A stretch of DNA of 64,000 bases from Takakia lepidozioides (GCA_030704615.1 CM060731.1:18164001-18228000), one strand, 5' to 3'; counted from the stretch's first letter, positions 1 to 11,280 are shown. The notes: generated by a model not told the origin, from the sequence alone. A program made the numbers and translations.

Positions 1-420
1 TTCCAAGCGTTGTTTGAGTGGGGTCACTGAGCAGAACCCTGCCTATAGCCAGCCAGACATCTATAGGCGATGTTCCACTGTGTACTGTGGACTGGTGACA
101 CTTGTGCTAAATCACAGGTTTTGAAAAATCTAAGAATAACTACTAGGATAGCCGGTGATGCCTGGGAACCACCGGCCAGCCTGATACCTGCCAATGACCC
201 TATACATGACCTCATTGTTGAAGGCTAGTTGAGACCCAACATTGTACAATTAAATTTGACATCAGAGGTCCCCAAAAGGGCCTTCACCAGCGCCTCTCCT
301 ACTTTCAAAAATAAAACAGAGAGAGGGAGAAAGGTCCCAATGGGTGGTCCCAACTGTGCAACTGGCTTCAATTGTTGGCATTGGTGCCACTAAGGTAAAT
401 GCTTGAGTATATCGATGGGT
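1..420. other. 3' flank of IMP2, no gene recognised
   Basis: Sequence downstream of the IMP2 stop codon. Short open frames exist on both strands, but none resembles a known protein or is framed by convincing splice sites. It probably holds the IMP2 3' UTR and intergenic DNA. Confidence 0.4.
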
Positions 421-3400
421 TTAGGGGTTTGTTCTCATCCCTCTCTGTTGAGACAAAACACGCCCTTCTGGGAGACAGCTCTCCACACGACCAAACCTGC
501 TGGGAGGCCAAATCACGTGCGTAACCTTTCCCCTCATCAATGCCAAAGGAATCTGCAACCCCACACCACAGACCCTAAGAAACCAACATACAAACCGAGT
601 TCAATTGAGATGCATGACTACTCTAACGCATTTGTGTCATACGTACTGGGAAGTAGGATTCAAGCACAAGTCTCTGACTTCTGGCAGCAAAGAGTAAAGC
701 AACGAGAGAGCCAGGGTTTAGCCAAAGTTATGAATAAACATCCTTATTTGACATAGTTCAGCCTTTGGGAGCGGAGAGGACTCACAGGGCCAAAGGACTT
801 GGAGTCCAAGCTCACCTCCCCATTGTCCCCTTCAACCCAGCAATGACCTTTCGGCACCTGGAGCAACATCCAGAACAGCCTATAAGAAAAATCAACCTAC
901 AGCCAGATACACTGATGACACTAAAATTGGAAGAGGAAGAATCCTATCTGCAATTTTGGTTAAAACAGGACCTGGAGAATCTCGTATGTGCCTGGCACAG
1001 TCACCCAATCACCCTGCAAAGCAATCAATCTCTTCACCATCCACATCTTGGGTTCCATTGGGGATCTGCAAATCAGGTCATTCTTTGAATATATCAGACA
1101 GGATCCACGAGGAAAGTCACCAAGGAGGCAGGATAGCCCACAACCAAAGGTGCACAAGAAATATCTGAAAGGCACCCTGGTCAAGCCTTGCATTAGCTAT
1201 GCAGATCAAGAGAGATGATGCTGACATACTCATAAGACTTCTTTCTCTTTCTTTGACTGCAATGCTACAAGGAAGCCAAAAGAATGCAATCATAAGACAT
1301 TGTTTGCCGTAGCCTTGTGGCCCTTGACCAGTGCTCAGTTTGAGCGAAACACAAAGGGACAGAAACTACCCTTGTCAGGGGCTGACACCAGTAGTATGAC
1401 TTACCTTGGAATAGACAACTGCTCTGAGTTTTCCAGATATCCTCTAGAAAACCCTTTACACAAGCATCAATCTGCTGTCTGTGGTTTGCCCAATAACTAG
1501 GCCCCAAAAGGGCCTGGGCTTTTGGCTCAGCCTCGAGACTTTCATAGTTGGAAAACAGAGGTACAGGCACAATTCTCTTGAATGATTTGAAGAGGACGTC
1601 TCTCTGGTGAGAATACCCAGGACAATGGATCAGAAAGTGAATAATGTCTTCAGGTTGCCCACACAACGGGCATTTGCAATCCCCCTTTCCTCTCTGCTTC
1701 TGTTTGCTGTTCAAAGGTAGGCTTCCTGCCCTGAGTTTAAATTTCAGTCTAGTGCCGAGGAAGCCAAAAGAGAGAGAGGAGAAGAGAAAAAGATGTATAT
1801 AGAGAGCCTATGAGAGCCTAGTAAACTAAGAGGTAACCAATGATAATATGTGAGAGCCACATCCATGATAAAGAATAGAAAACCACACCGGGACAAAGCT
1901 TCAAGGAAAGACACACAGAAGGAGAAATTTAAGAATGCTGTCTCATGGCTTAGAGAGTGACTCAAAGAGTACAAGACCAATCAACACTACACTCTATCAG
2001 TTGCTATAGGAAAGCTCCACAGTTAGGACTTGAAGAAAGAATCTGTTCTTGATCATTTTGAATAGATAGATACAAAGGGTGAAATGCCAAATATGTATTT
2101 ATTCGTGCAGAGAACAGTCCTTATTTACTTCCCAAAGAGACAAAAGCATGCCCTTCATCTAACAACATGAACATAGTGAGATGTACTCCATAGATCCAAA
2201 ACCCAGTTTCGATGCAGAAAGAAAGGGCACAAGAGAGGGAAGACTGATAGGAAGAGATCAGAATGAGGGTAAGGACATGGAGAGTGAGTCATGTACTCAG
2301 AAGACCATGACATTGTGAGAAGATATCAATATGTAAAAGGCTGCACCTGAACACCACAACATCGCCACGAGAGAAGCTGTAGGTGCGAATCGAAAGTTTC
2401 TCTAAGAAAACCAAGTCGGACTTCAGATACCCCAAGGCATCGTCTCCACCAGGGTTGAGTGTAGGCTGCATAGACTGGCCATGCATAGTTGCTACACTGC
2501 CAAATCTGTTCAAGAGGCAGAGATAGTCATTTACCTGCACCAGGGCTACAAACCTATCCCAATAATATGAACTTAAAAACTCCTTATCTCAATAATATAC
2601 GAGGAAAAAGCCTAAACGATCCTCAAAACACTGAAGGTTTGGCAACTAGGTTCAAGTAGGTTTGGCTGCCTCTTCTAACAGGGGCGCCCGCGTCTTTCCC
2701 AGATCCAAATGAGGTACATTGATGGGTTTTATCCAGGATTTTGGAAGGACCCATCCCGCTCCCTGTTGGTTTGCTTTATGAAGAGTGTCTTTCCAGGCAC
2801 TCCAAACATTTATATTTGCTGCAACGTGTCATCCATCATATAATGGTCTGATGTCCAGCATGGAAGGAAAATCCTGCATCATAGAGATAGGCTGGAAACC
2901 ATATAGGTCACTGCCCTTAACTCGCTGTCCCTTTGTCCAGACCCACAAGTGTTGCTGTAGTAATTAACATTATCACCTGATGTGTATAGCGACGCTAAGG
3001 AGTGTGGATGAAATTTTCAATTCTTTAAACTTCTCAAGACATACCTCCTTCGGAAGTTAGTGAACAAGATTGCAGGCCAAGGTTGTAGCTCCCAAGGACA
3101 TATGAACACCTGAAGTCTGAAAAAGACTACTCTCAATTTCTCCTCAGTTTTGGACAACAAGTACAATTCGAGCATCTGAAGGGCTCCCTCATTGGGCACT
3201 AGGCTATAATTCAACCTAAGAATGGGTTGCATACTGCTGGGAGTAAGAAAAACCATTAGGGACCAAGAGATCCATGCGGTGGGCTCAGATTTTCTCATAT
3301 GGGAAGGAACTTTCTGGAGGATAAGGGAAGGCAGAATCAATTTCATTTGATTAGGTCAGCACAATTACTTAGCGCAAGCCTTCCAACATGTCACTGGCCT

Positions 3401-3884
3401 CCATTCTGATATCGCCCCCTACTGCATCCAAACTGGACACTGGTTCTATCGCAACAAGCCTAGCACGAGCGAAGTCTGATGCTAGATCTCACCTTTGACT
3501 CTAAAAACTGTCAATCACGATTTCTGGCAAATTGGCCACAGCTTCCTGAATGAAGCGATTTTGAGGGTTTATGTCTATCGCCCCTGCATTTCCTTAGCCA
3601 GGTCTGCAGCAAAGTAAAAATACCCAGCTCCAAGGATTTGAAGCCATGGCGAGTCACGACCCTTATTTAGTTTGAAACCTAGTTGGATCCCGGTGAAGAT
3701 TACCAAAATGCACCTGAAAAAGTTCCCCGCCTAATATATCATGCAGTCCCCTAGACTCATACGCAAGTGAAACCTGTGTAACATGAGTGTATGTGAAAAA
3801 CCTGTCAGAAATTGTACCGCCCACGACCGCCCCCGCCATTACCCGCTTGGTCAGCAGCCATAGCCAACCCCCAACTCCCTGCAT
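421..3884 (-). CDS. IMP2: Mitochondrial inner membrane protease subunit 2 (signal peptidase S26 family)
   Basis: The family cleaves presequences of proteins sorted to the intermembrane space, as part of the inner-membrane IMP complex. Five exons are read on the minus strand: 3884-3774, about 2534-2347, 1065-972, 857-786 and 552-421, about 198 aa. An N-terminal hydrophobic stretch (AGAVVGGTISDRF) is followed by the catalytic serine in HGQSMQPTLNP (about residue 58). The general-base lysine lies in MVKRLIALQGDWVTVPGTYE (about residue 111). Then come the S26 box GHCWVEGDN, DSKSFGP and the terminal block VTHVIWPP. ATG at 3884 is the first in frame; the longer open frame upstream begins at a GTG. 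The acceptor of exon 2 is uncertain: the 2534 choice makes this region about 12 residues longer than usual. Intron 2 carries a LINE fragment. The gene is divergent from the S16 gene. Confidence 0.88.
1271..1283. repeat. 13-bp target-site duplication of LINE copy 1 (left)
   Basis: GGAAGCCAAAAGA occurs here and again at 1759-1771, exactly bracketing the LINE fragment. The A-rich end of the site suits an endonuclease that nicks TTTT/A-like targets. Confidence 0.85.
1284..1758 (-). mobile_element. Truncated non-LTR retrotransposon (LINE), copy 1, in IMP2 intron 2
   Basis: On the minus strand this 475-bp segment encodes the C-terminal zinc knuckle of a LINE reverse transcriptase ([19 protein letters not shown]) and about 110 following residues to a stop near 1265. 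It is flanked by a 13-bp direct repeat, GGAAGCCAAAAGA, at 1271-1283 and 1759-1771. That is the expected target-site duplication of target-primed reverse transcription. The element is strongly 5'-truncated and no poly(A) tail is visible at the 3' end (low-coordinate side). It is closely similar by eye to the copy at 26354-27224. It lies in the same orientation as the host gene. Confidence 0.85.
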
Positions 3885-4260
3885 CGACCTTTTGTCCCTC
3901 ACTCTTCCTTCCAGGTCTGTGACCTCACCATCTTCTTCCTGGAACCATGGCTTTCTAAGGATACCACTAACTACTCATCACCCTCCCCTAATCACTACTA
4001 ATCAATACTAATATTTCTGTCTATTCGGTATAAATCTTGCCATTTCATTGGTTACAGGCATCCTTCGAGGGCCTCCGTAAATGCAAGTAGGCGCCATTGT
4101 TCTGTGCAGAGCTCTTTTGTGTTGAGAGACTAATGAATGGACACCCATGATGGGTAATACACGCTAAATTCGTCCACAATCTGATCCTGTGCCCAAACCC
4201 TAATTCTTGGCTTCCTTGGGAATGCACTGATCTCTAAGGGAACTTGGGAGGGTAGGAGCT
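3885..4260. promoter_or_regulatory. Shared divergent promoter between IMP2 and the S16 gene
   Basis: The 376 bp between the IMP2 start (3884, minus) and the S16 start (4261, plus) contain no coding exon, so both promoters and 5' UTRs must fit here. Both products serve mitochondria, which makes coordinated expression plausible. No clear TATA box was picked out. Confidence 0.6.
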
Positions 4261-4563
4261 ATGGGGGTGGTCAGGCTGAGGTTGGCGCGTTTCGGAAGGA
4301 AAAACCTTCCCTTCTATCGTATATTTGCTGCTGACAGCCGTGCTCCTCGTGATGGCAAGCATATTGAAGTGTTGGGTCACTACAATCCTCTACCCGGTGC
4401 TGTCTTTCTCACTGACTGCTACATATGCTGCGAGTAGCTCAGATTTAGATTGTTCTTCGTGTGACAGGCATACATGTCATTTGGTTTACTAATTTTGATG
4501 GGTTTTCCTTCCAGGTAAGGATGGTCTGAAACGTATTGGGATCAAAAGCGACAGGGTCAAGTA

Positions 4564-4599
<36 letters not shown>

Positions 4600-4916
4600 C
4601 ACACACACACACACACACGCGCGCGCGCGCGGATTGAAAGGATGTTGCTTGTTGCCCAGAATGTCAACTGATGATTGTTGGACATTCTTTCACTTCTTTG
4701 TCGTGCTCACATTTCGCATTCGATCTCTCAGTCCAATCAAACTAGTGTTGGTTGCTACGGTGGAATGACTAAGAGCATGATACTGCCCTGGAACGCAGAT
4801 ATTGGCTGTCAGTAGGAGCGCAACCATCTGACATAGTGCGAAAACTGCTGTACAAGGCAGGATTGCTGCCACCTCCTCCCATTCCCCACATGCAGAAAAA
4901 AGGACCGAATACTTAA
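4261..4916 (+). CDS. RPS16: bS16 ribosomal protein, nuclear-encoded organellar
   Basis: Component of the small subunit of a bacterial-type (mitochondrial and/or plastid) ribosome. Three exons: 4261-4396, 4515-4560 and 4799-4916, giving 99 aa. The start [20 protein letters not shown] matches the bS16 N-terminus directly, so no cleavable presequence is present. This is known for plant organellar S16 proteins, which carry targeting information in the mature part. The core continues with [44 protein letters not shown] and [12 protein letters not shown]. Splice phases agree at both junctions (donors GTGCTG and GTAAGA). Intron 2 opens with a compound microsatellite. Each exon is too short to stand out as a long open frame. 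Confidence 0.93.
4566..4631. repeat. Compound (TC)n-(CA)n-(CG)n microsatellite in RPS16 intron 2
   Basis: A run of TC dinucleotides (about 4567-4596) is followed by CA repeats (about 4600-4618) and CG repeats (about 4618-4631). It starts only a few bases after the GTAAGA splice donor at 4561. The alternating purine-pyrimidine part could adopt Z-DNA. Confidence 0.95.
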
Positions 4917-6526
4917 GATTCCGTAGAGCTAGAAATTGCAGTTGGCCAGCAATCAATATCTATTGCCTCTGTGGCACGGTACATAGACTCGCAATTCATA
5001 AAAGATGTGGCATTCTTCCATTCTTCAGGAAGTAAACCCCCTGCCCCATTCGGTCCCTTTCTCAGTAGCTATTGTGCATATCTCCCTTCCAGCATGAGAG
5101 GACTCTTCTTCTACAATTACTATATGTGATTTACTCAGTGTGTATCTTCATGCAAAATTCTCTTTCAGTGAGCTATAGACGCAACCTTACCGACAGGGAT
5201 ACCGAGACTTTAGGCCTTATATCAGCAAATGTAGGTACGACTGCACTGGACAAATCCCAGTTTGGTTATAACAAGGTTTTGACATCGGCATTAAGAATCA
5301 TAGTTTGCATGGATTGCCATCCATCGACTTCACTGCCAATTTCCTGTCACAGCTAGAGGTTTCAACACGAGAGATCTCCGAGATGTGTGTGAAAGGGTTT
5401 CCCAGTCATTTTGAGGGCAAGGAGGAGAGGCAATGAAGCAAACTCCCCATTGACTCTTGTTGGGACTCGTGTTGTGGAAGCATGCTCTTGTGTCGAGTTC
5501 TGGATAGAGCATGTGCAGGTGTCTGGACCCACACATACCTTCTCTGTTTTCAGCACTGAATGTGTGTGTGCATCAAAACTGAAGTTAGAATGTATGAATG
5601 TGATACCCTGCAAAATTCCTATACCAAGGCGGGCTAGCATACGTCTGAGTGCATTGTGCGTGTCGTTGCTTGCAAAGCAAGTATTGTGAGATCCGCATAG
5701 AATTGCTGGGAAGTTACAATGCAGTGGAGATGTGATGCAAAAGGTGATCAATCCCCCTCATGTCAGTGATCGTCATCAGCCACAAAAGTCTATCGATTGA
5801 GACAGGTTACAAGGTCTGGAAGTTGAGTGATTCAACGGATCTACGTACGCTCGAGCGCGGGTGGACTGGCAGAGACCCATGTGACCGTAAAGTTCCATTG
5901 TAGTGTATCACTACTTCCCCAGGTGCAACACTTTGTCGCGACTAAAAATAGCGACATGGATTCCAGTCTGTTGACAAGAGGAACGTGAATGAAACCCTAG
6001 GAAGTAACGCGCTCTCGAAGCTGACTTATGGCGACCGCGCTTTCGGGTCGATGGGGCCAACGAGCATGCAGGGTGGACGATTCCTGCAGGTACAAGGCTG
6101 TTAGTGCTGCGTACAAATTGGATGAGGGCGGCCTCTGTGGTAGTGCTGCAAGAGTGATCTGGTGCACCCTTTTCCTCTTCTGTCTCATGTACGCTTCTTC
6201 AACCAGTATTTCTAGGTCAAGAACCACAGCTCCTCGAGGTCTAATGTTTTTGTCTGTGTGCGTGAGAGAGAAAGAAAGAAATAAAATTTATAACGTCCAC
6301 GGCAAGCTCTTGTCTATGTGCGTCAGAGAGAGATGAGGCAAGGAAATTTGTTTTCAAGGCCTATATATTCTCTCACTCAAATCTCTTACGCTCGAGCACT
6401 AATTTACGGGTTCTAACTCGACACCCTCTCGTGGGGTTCCTCAATTCAGGAGTCATTCTTCCTGTATGTGTGTGTGTGGGAGAGAAAGAGAGAGAGAGAT
6501 CAGGCTGCTGTTCATTTATGATAAAC
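4917..6526. other. Gene-poor stretch with an orphan exon-like segment
   Basis: No complete gene was recognised. The most protein-like part is on the plus strand at about 5275-5420 (listed separately). The open frame 5411-5689 (+) and others here lack a recognisable domain. Short CT/GA-rich runs occur near 6260-6500. Confidence 0.4.
5275..5420 (+). other. Exon-like segment of unknown gene
   Basis: One plus-strand frame reads DIGIKNHSLHGLPSIDF and then ANFLSQLEVSTREISEMC, VKGFPSHFEGK, ending at a TGA near 5420. It has protein-like, low-repeat composition. The frame is opened by a TAA just upstream of an AG at about 5273, which could be a splice acceptor. I do not recognise the family. It could be an exon of an undetected gene, a pseudogene fragment or chance. 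Confidence 0.3.
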
Positions 6527-6631
6527 GGTCGTGCACACCCTCACGTAGACACTTCTGAAATCATCTGTGTGATAAACCGACCATTGTTGACCAACAACTG
6601 CTAGAGCTGTCGCCAGCACACTGAAGAGCCT
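6527..6631. repeat. Dispersed repeat, copy A
   Basis: This segment resembles 9515-9605 in the same orientation. Shared landmarks are GTGCACACC, TAGACACTTCT, TGTTGACCA and AGAGCC, with small indels between. It is probably two copies of one degraded mobile element, family unknown. Confidence 0.55.
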
Positions 6632-9129
6632 GCATATTCAGGCTAATTTCAAATTGTTCTTGTCTGGAGTAGTCTTCAGCACATCAGAAATTCAGTCCTC
6701 TGCAATCAGCCGATGGCAGTCGTTATCCATGCTGCAGTTTTACTCTCGTGGTTGCTCATAATAAGCTTCAATTCGCCAGCCTCGATGGTCGCTGCCACTG
6801 CAGCTAAGTCTCTACCACGTCGACTCCACGTCGTGGCGCAGCTTGACATGATCCACAGTCTAGGTGCATAATCCAAGATAAAGATATATTGCTAGATTGT
6901 GTTTTTCACACAATGAGACGAAATTGTGGATGATCAATGGATGCTTTAGATGTTGGTTGATCAATAAACTTGAATTTGTCCACAGCTTAAAAGGATGCCT
7001 TGGTGAGCGCTGAACTTTATGCCGAAACAACAACAGTTTAACTAGTCGATCTTGAGCACCATGGTTTATTATGCTTGATAGGGGAGTTCTTGTCAATTAT
7101 ACTCTTTGTCGTATGTATGTTGACATCATCTCTAAAATCACCGTTCCCATAATTTCTGGGAGGATTTGCAGATTCAGTAGAAAGGGACTGTGCGCCACCG
7201 GGTTTTGAACTCAATAAATCGCAAATAGGGTTGGAGACTTTGCTGGTAAATTTGCTCTCTCTTCCTCTGACCAATCCCTAGACCTGTGACCCTTTAGGTG
7301 TAACCAGTCTAGAGTGACCTGGAAGTAGGTATTACTAGTCTGCATTAATCATGTACAATAGATTGGTTTCTAGATGGCTCCATATTGAAATAGAAAATTT
7401 CAACAATTGGCAATTGTCGTGGAGGCATGAACTTGACTCGGCTCACCATTCCCAAACGGGAGAAGTACAAACAGACTAACACGCAAGGTGTTTGAACTCG
7501 CGACTAGCTACAGCCTGTTTCAGTCTTGCCTCGGTAATATGCTAAAAACTTGATCGTGTGCAAGCAACATCTAGGCATGTAAAATTAGGTCAATTATGTT
7601 TCATCGTGATTGAAGGAGATGGAACTTTCTCAATGGTAGATAACAGAAACGTCTACCTGATGTGTTTTAGAGCCAGTAAGAAACAAGTACGTAAGAGCTG
7701 AAAAGATTGACAAGACTGAAAGGACTGTGAGGGTAGACCTCTAATATGGTACGCAACTGTAGTGGATGCAACCGAACTTAAAGTGATTCAATAACAGCTC
7801 ATGCTTACTTGATGATATAAACTTGTGTTTTCACAGGAGCAAAAACAGGGCAATGATGACCATCACCCACGACACCCGCCTGGGCATCGGATCCTAAATA
7901 CATATGGAAGAATTCGACCGCCAATTGGTCATCCGCCACCATCTGTGGTCCCGCAGTGTAGTTATACTCCTATTCCTGCACCGGCTCTAGCTCCACACAT
8001 GGGCCATAACTGTTGACATCAAGAGCTCCACTTCTTTTCTAAATTGTGTAGTGACTACAGGACCAAGAATGTAATTTAAACCGACCTCTCGATTTACTCG
8101 ACATTTGCAGATGGCATATTGCGCATGGCCCGAAGAAGCTGACATCTTCCCACTCTTATCTATCTTGTAAATTCTATTTTCTTTTGTCCCATATAAGAGA
8201 TACTAGTAATTATACGAGATCTCTTTCCGTGGATGGAAGGTGTCTCTTTCTTTCTTACAAATTGCCATCGCGATTTTCTACATGTCAGCACACTCTCTCA
8301 CCACATTATCAGCCTTACCCACCTTATTATGTATAGTTTCATATGGAGATATATATTTTTCTGCAAAGAATCTACTTCTATATTTTTTAACATCTCCACT
8401 TCGAGGGTCCCTCTAGTCTTTACCCTTTAAGATCCCTCTAGTTGTACCATATTAAGTGCCCTTCCTTCCTTACCCCTATTGGAGTTGGCATTGTGTGTTT
8501 CCACTTTATGAAGGTTGACTCTAGTCAGTTCTACCTTTAACATTTCATTCTGGGCTAGTAATTGGACTCTTACGGCGTGGACAGCCGGAGGGTTTTGAAC
8601 ATACATGTTCCTACATGTTTGTGTGTGGTATATAAAAGAGCGTACAGTAATGAAGGCTCTTTGTCAACTAATATACCATGTAGTGTATTGTTTATGCATT
8701 TTCAATAGGTTACTACTCGCGCAACATAGCTACGTTTAGGAGTTCTTTTTGGAAATTGTTTATGGTAGTATTTTCTTTGTTTTTAGTTTAACAACAAAAG
8801 AGCATGCTAGATGAGTTCATCAACTACACTACGGATATCAAGGATGTTAGTAGAGTTGTCATGGTTTGGGTGGCCCTGTAGGGATGTGAACATAGTAGTT
8901 GACCATCCGAAGAAAAAATTTGAGGTGATAACATAATGGTAGATACTCTTATGTGGGACTTGGCCACATCACTAGCTATTGAGAATTGAAGCTGATTTAC
9001 ATAGGGCAAACAAGGTACATACTAATGTACGGTACTATGAGTGAGTTTGGATATTTAGTTGTACGCAGTGCGAGCACTCATGTAGCATCTAGATCCAAAT
9101 GTGCAGTCATTTGATGATTTAGCAGAAGT
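6632..9129. other. Mostly non-coding stretch with one terminal-exon candidate
   Basis: AT-rich sequence with short shadow frames. Apart from the candidate terminal exon at 7837-8016, nothing convincing was found. The stretch 8820-9130 may be an unrecognisable upstream part of the copia remnant that follows. Confidence 0.4.
7837..8016 (+). other. Candidate 3'-terminal exon of an unidentified gene
   Basis: After a good acceptor (TTTTCACAG ending at 7836) there are exactly 59 open codons and a TGA. The peptide is rich in proline and histidine: DDHHPRHPPGHRILNTYGR, then PPIGHPPPSVVP, ending PALAPHMGHNC. The acceptor together with a full open frame to a stop suggests a real last exon in phase 0. 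No upstream partner exon was found within the preceding few kilobases, and the family is not recognised. Confidence 0.35.
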
Positions 9130-9460
9130 CGTGAATAACATGGAAATAGGATTGGATTCTAAAAAAGATTTTCTTTACAAAGAAATTGTGGAGAGTGTTA
9201 TGTTTGCTATATTATTGGGATCTCACCTTGACATAGCTTAGTTTGTTACATAGTATGGTTGCTACATTTTTCAACCGGATCCAAACAGAATGCACTGCAT
9301 AGCAATTCAAAGAATCTTGAAGTATTTTTGTGGAACCACATACCAAGCACTCTGCTACCCAAAAGGAGACAAGAAGCGCACTCAGTGTATATGCTAATGT
9401 AATTATGCGGATGATCTCAACTGCAAGATGTGGTTTATGTCGACACCCTATTCTTCGTGA
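9130..9460 (+). mobile_element. Degenerate Ty1/copia polyprotein fragment (RT end / RNase H start)
   Basis: With stops and a frameshift tolerated, the plus strand reads YKEIVESVMFAILLGSHLDIA, then PDPNRMHCIAIQRILKY, FCGTTYQALCYPKGD and YADDLN. These match the copia block in which YxxxVGSLMYAM...RPDIA, HWxAxKRILRYLKGT and the YADADWA motif follow one another. In-frame stops show it is dead. No LTRs were identified around it. The right end lies close to the dispersed repeat at 9515-9605. Confidence 0.75.
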
Positions 9461-9514
9461 TCTGTTTGTAAGAAATGACTTGCCCACACAGTATAATTTT
9501 TGTAAACACATAGT

Positions 9515-9605
9515 TGTGCACACCAAAACATAGACACTTCTACAATATGACTTGTGAACTGACCACTGTTGACCAGCAAAAGCTGGCCCCAAAACACTAA
9601 GAGCC
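9515..9605. repeat. Dispersed repeat, copy B
   Basis: Direct-orientation relative of 6527-6631. It ends where the element with terminal inverted repeats begins (9600). Confidence 0.55.
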
Positions 9606-10050
9606 GGGTTCCATGGGCAGCTGCAAGGCGCCAGTGGTCGAAATAGGATATTCCTTAAGGGGCGCCCCCACAGATTGCCCCTTTGCTAAGGGGCCCAAAA
9701 AAGCCTCTCTTTTCATAAATGACGATTAGGTTTCTTCAACTTTCAGGGCACCCCTAAATGACACCTTTGTCTTTTCCTAGAGCGGGCCCGCAGACTTACA
9801 GAATACTACTGATTTCCATCCAAAGTAAGTTAGATTTCAGGAGAGTGAATGATTTTCGACATTTTCATCCAAAACTTAAATTAATTATCAATTATTATGT
9901 CATGGGCCCACAACAATTGGTGCCAAAGATTTCTAGAGGGGTGAATGGAATACTGTCCATGGAACCACCCCCTCTCATTTTTAAGGGGCGATTCCCTCTG
10001 GGGCGCTTGCTTGGGGGGGGCATTTGGGAGTGCCCATGGAACCCGGCTCT
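9600..10050. mobile_element. MITE-like element with 20-bp terminal inverted repeats
   Basis: The 20 bases at 9600-9619 (beginning AGAGCCGGGTTCC) are the exact reverse complement of 10031-10050 (ending GGAACCCGGCTCT), bounding 451 bp. The interior has several short G and C runs and no coding potential. Size and inverted ends suit a non-autonomous DNA transposon. No convincing target-site duplication was seen directly outside the ends, so the true boundaries or the class may differ. Confidence 0.5.
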
Positions 10051-10164
10051 GATCTCTGGAGGGGTCAGATTCCAACTAAAACATATATTCGCCAAATTGT
10101 AGTAGAGGCATGGATGCATCGACTGCAAGCAAAATCGAGATGTGGTTAGTGTTCTAAATAGATG

Positions 10165-10290
10165 ACAACCAAGTTGTAGCCCAGTGGTAATGGGCACATA
10201 CCACCTCTGAAGTGGTTGTGGCCCTTCGTGGTGAAGAAACATCATAATTCACACTTCCTTCGGGAGGTGTCAAATATTATTATTATTCTA
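10165..10290 (+). mobile_element. SINE-like unit with A-box and (ATT)n tail
   Basis: TAGCCCAGTGG at 10177-10187 fits the pol III A-box consensus. The unit ends in a short ATT repeat at about 10272-10287, a tail type seen in some tRNA-derived SINEs. A good B-box was not found, so this may be a worn copy. Confidence 0.4.
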
Positions 10291-11280
10291 AATAGATTCT
10301 ACTAGATCATATGTTATTTTATTATCTACAAATTGTATTTGCTCATTGGCATGATGCAGCATAATACACAATGTTTTCGGACCAAGAAAAGTCTTCACAT
10401 GGCATAAAACGTTTGACCAGATCTTTTCCATTGACTTCAACATGATACAAAGTCTATCGACAAAGCCAACAAATTCAGATAATAAAGTTCTCCATTAAGT
10501 CCCGCCCTCTTTGACCCTCTTATCTATCCCACATGCGGCTTTGGTGGGCAGTTTGAGCCTATTCGTTAAGTCCAGTAAAATGGGCACGAAACTCGAGAAA
10601 ACTGGGCATGAGAGATGATGAACACAATGGCCTGGCCTTATGCCAGTTGGAAGGTCAACATGATGGGAGCGTGGCCCTGCATCAGGCTCATCCATGTGTC
10701 TCAGCGCGGAGGAGAGGGGATCAAAGACATTTGGGCTGGTTTTTCTGCTATTTTGAGTTTGGCCCCCTCTTTATCTGGCTTGTACTTTGTGGGCCCGCAT
10801 CCGCCCTACTCACCTTGTCTTTTGACTTGCAGAACTCACCATGCATCCCCTGGACTTAACGGATAATTTTAATATCTGAGCATTTTCAATCTGGTGGTCT
10901 TGTGGCTGGTAATTATGATTATAAGCTTCAATATGCCCTTGTTGGTGACAGTTACTACTGTCACTCTTCCATGTCGTTTCCACCTACATTTGGCCATGAT
11001 CCGGTCGACAAATGCATATTGCTACCATTCCTAGAACATGATACCATGCTAATGAATTCTGAATCAATGGATGCAGCTTAAGGTCCGGTGTCTTTCTTGA
11101 AATGGTAGTCATTTGATAGGTACATGTAGAATTCTAGAAAGAGAACACTAAACAATGGATACTCCAAGGTAATCCATAACAAATACTAAGAATTACTTTA
11201 TTCATGACAAGTGCTTGAAAGTCTCATGTTACAATGAACGATGGGGTAAGGGCTTCTCATTGTTGAATAATTGGGAGTTT
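10291..11280. other. Non-coding stretch, nothing recognised
   Basis: AT-rich sequence without a recognisable exon, RNA gene or repeat. The 83-codon frames at 10608-10866 overlap in two phases and show no family resemblance. Confidence 0.4.

Noticed and set aside
5411-5689. 92-codon plus-strand frame, considered as a flavin-reductase-like exon
   Set aside because: Resemblance was only at scattered residues and no splice partners fit; left unassigned.
7480-7530. tRNA-like GTTCAAAC motif on the minus strand
   Set aside because: Lacks a good A-box and acceptor-stem pairing; too weak for a tRNA or SINE call.
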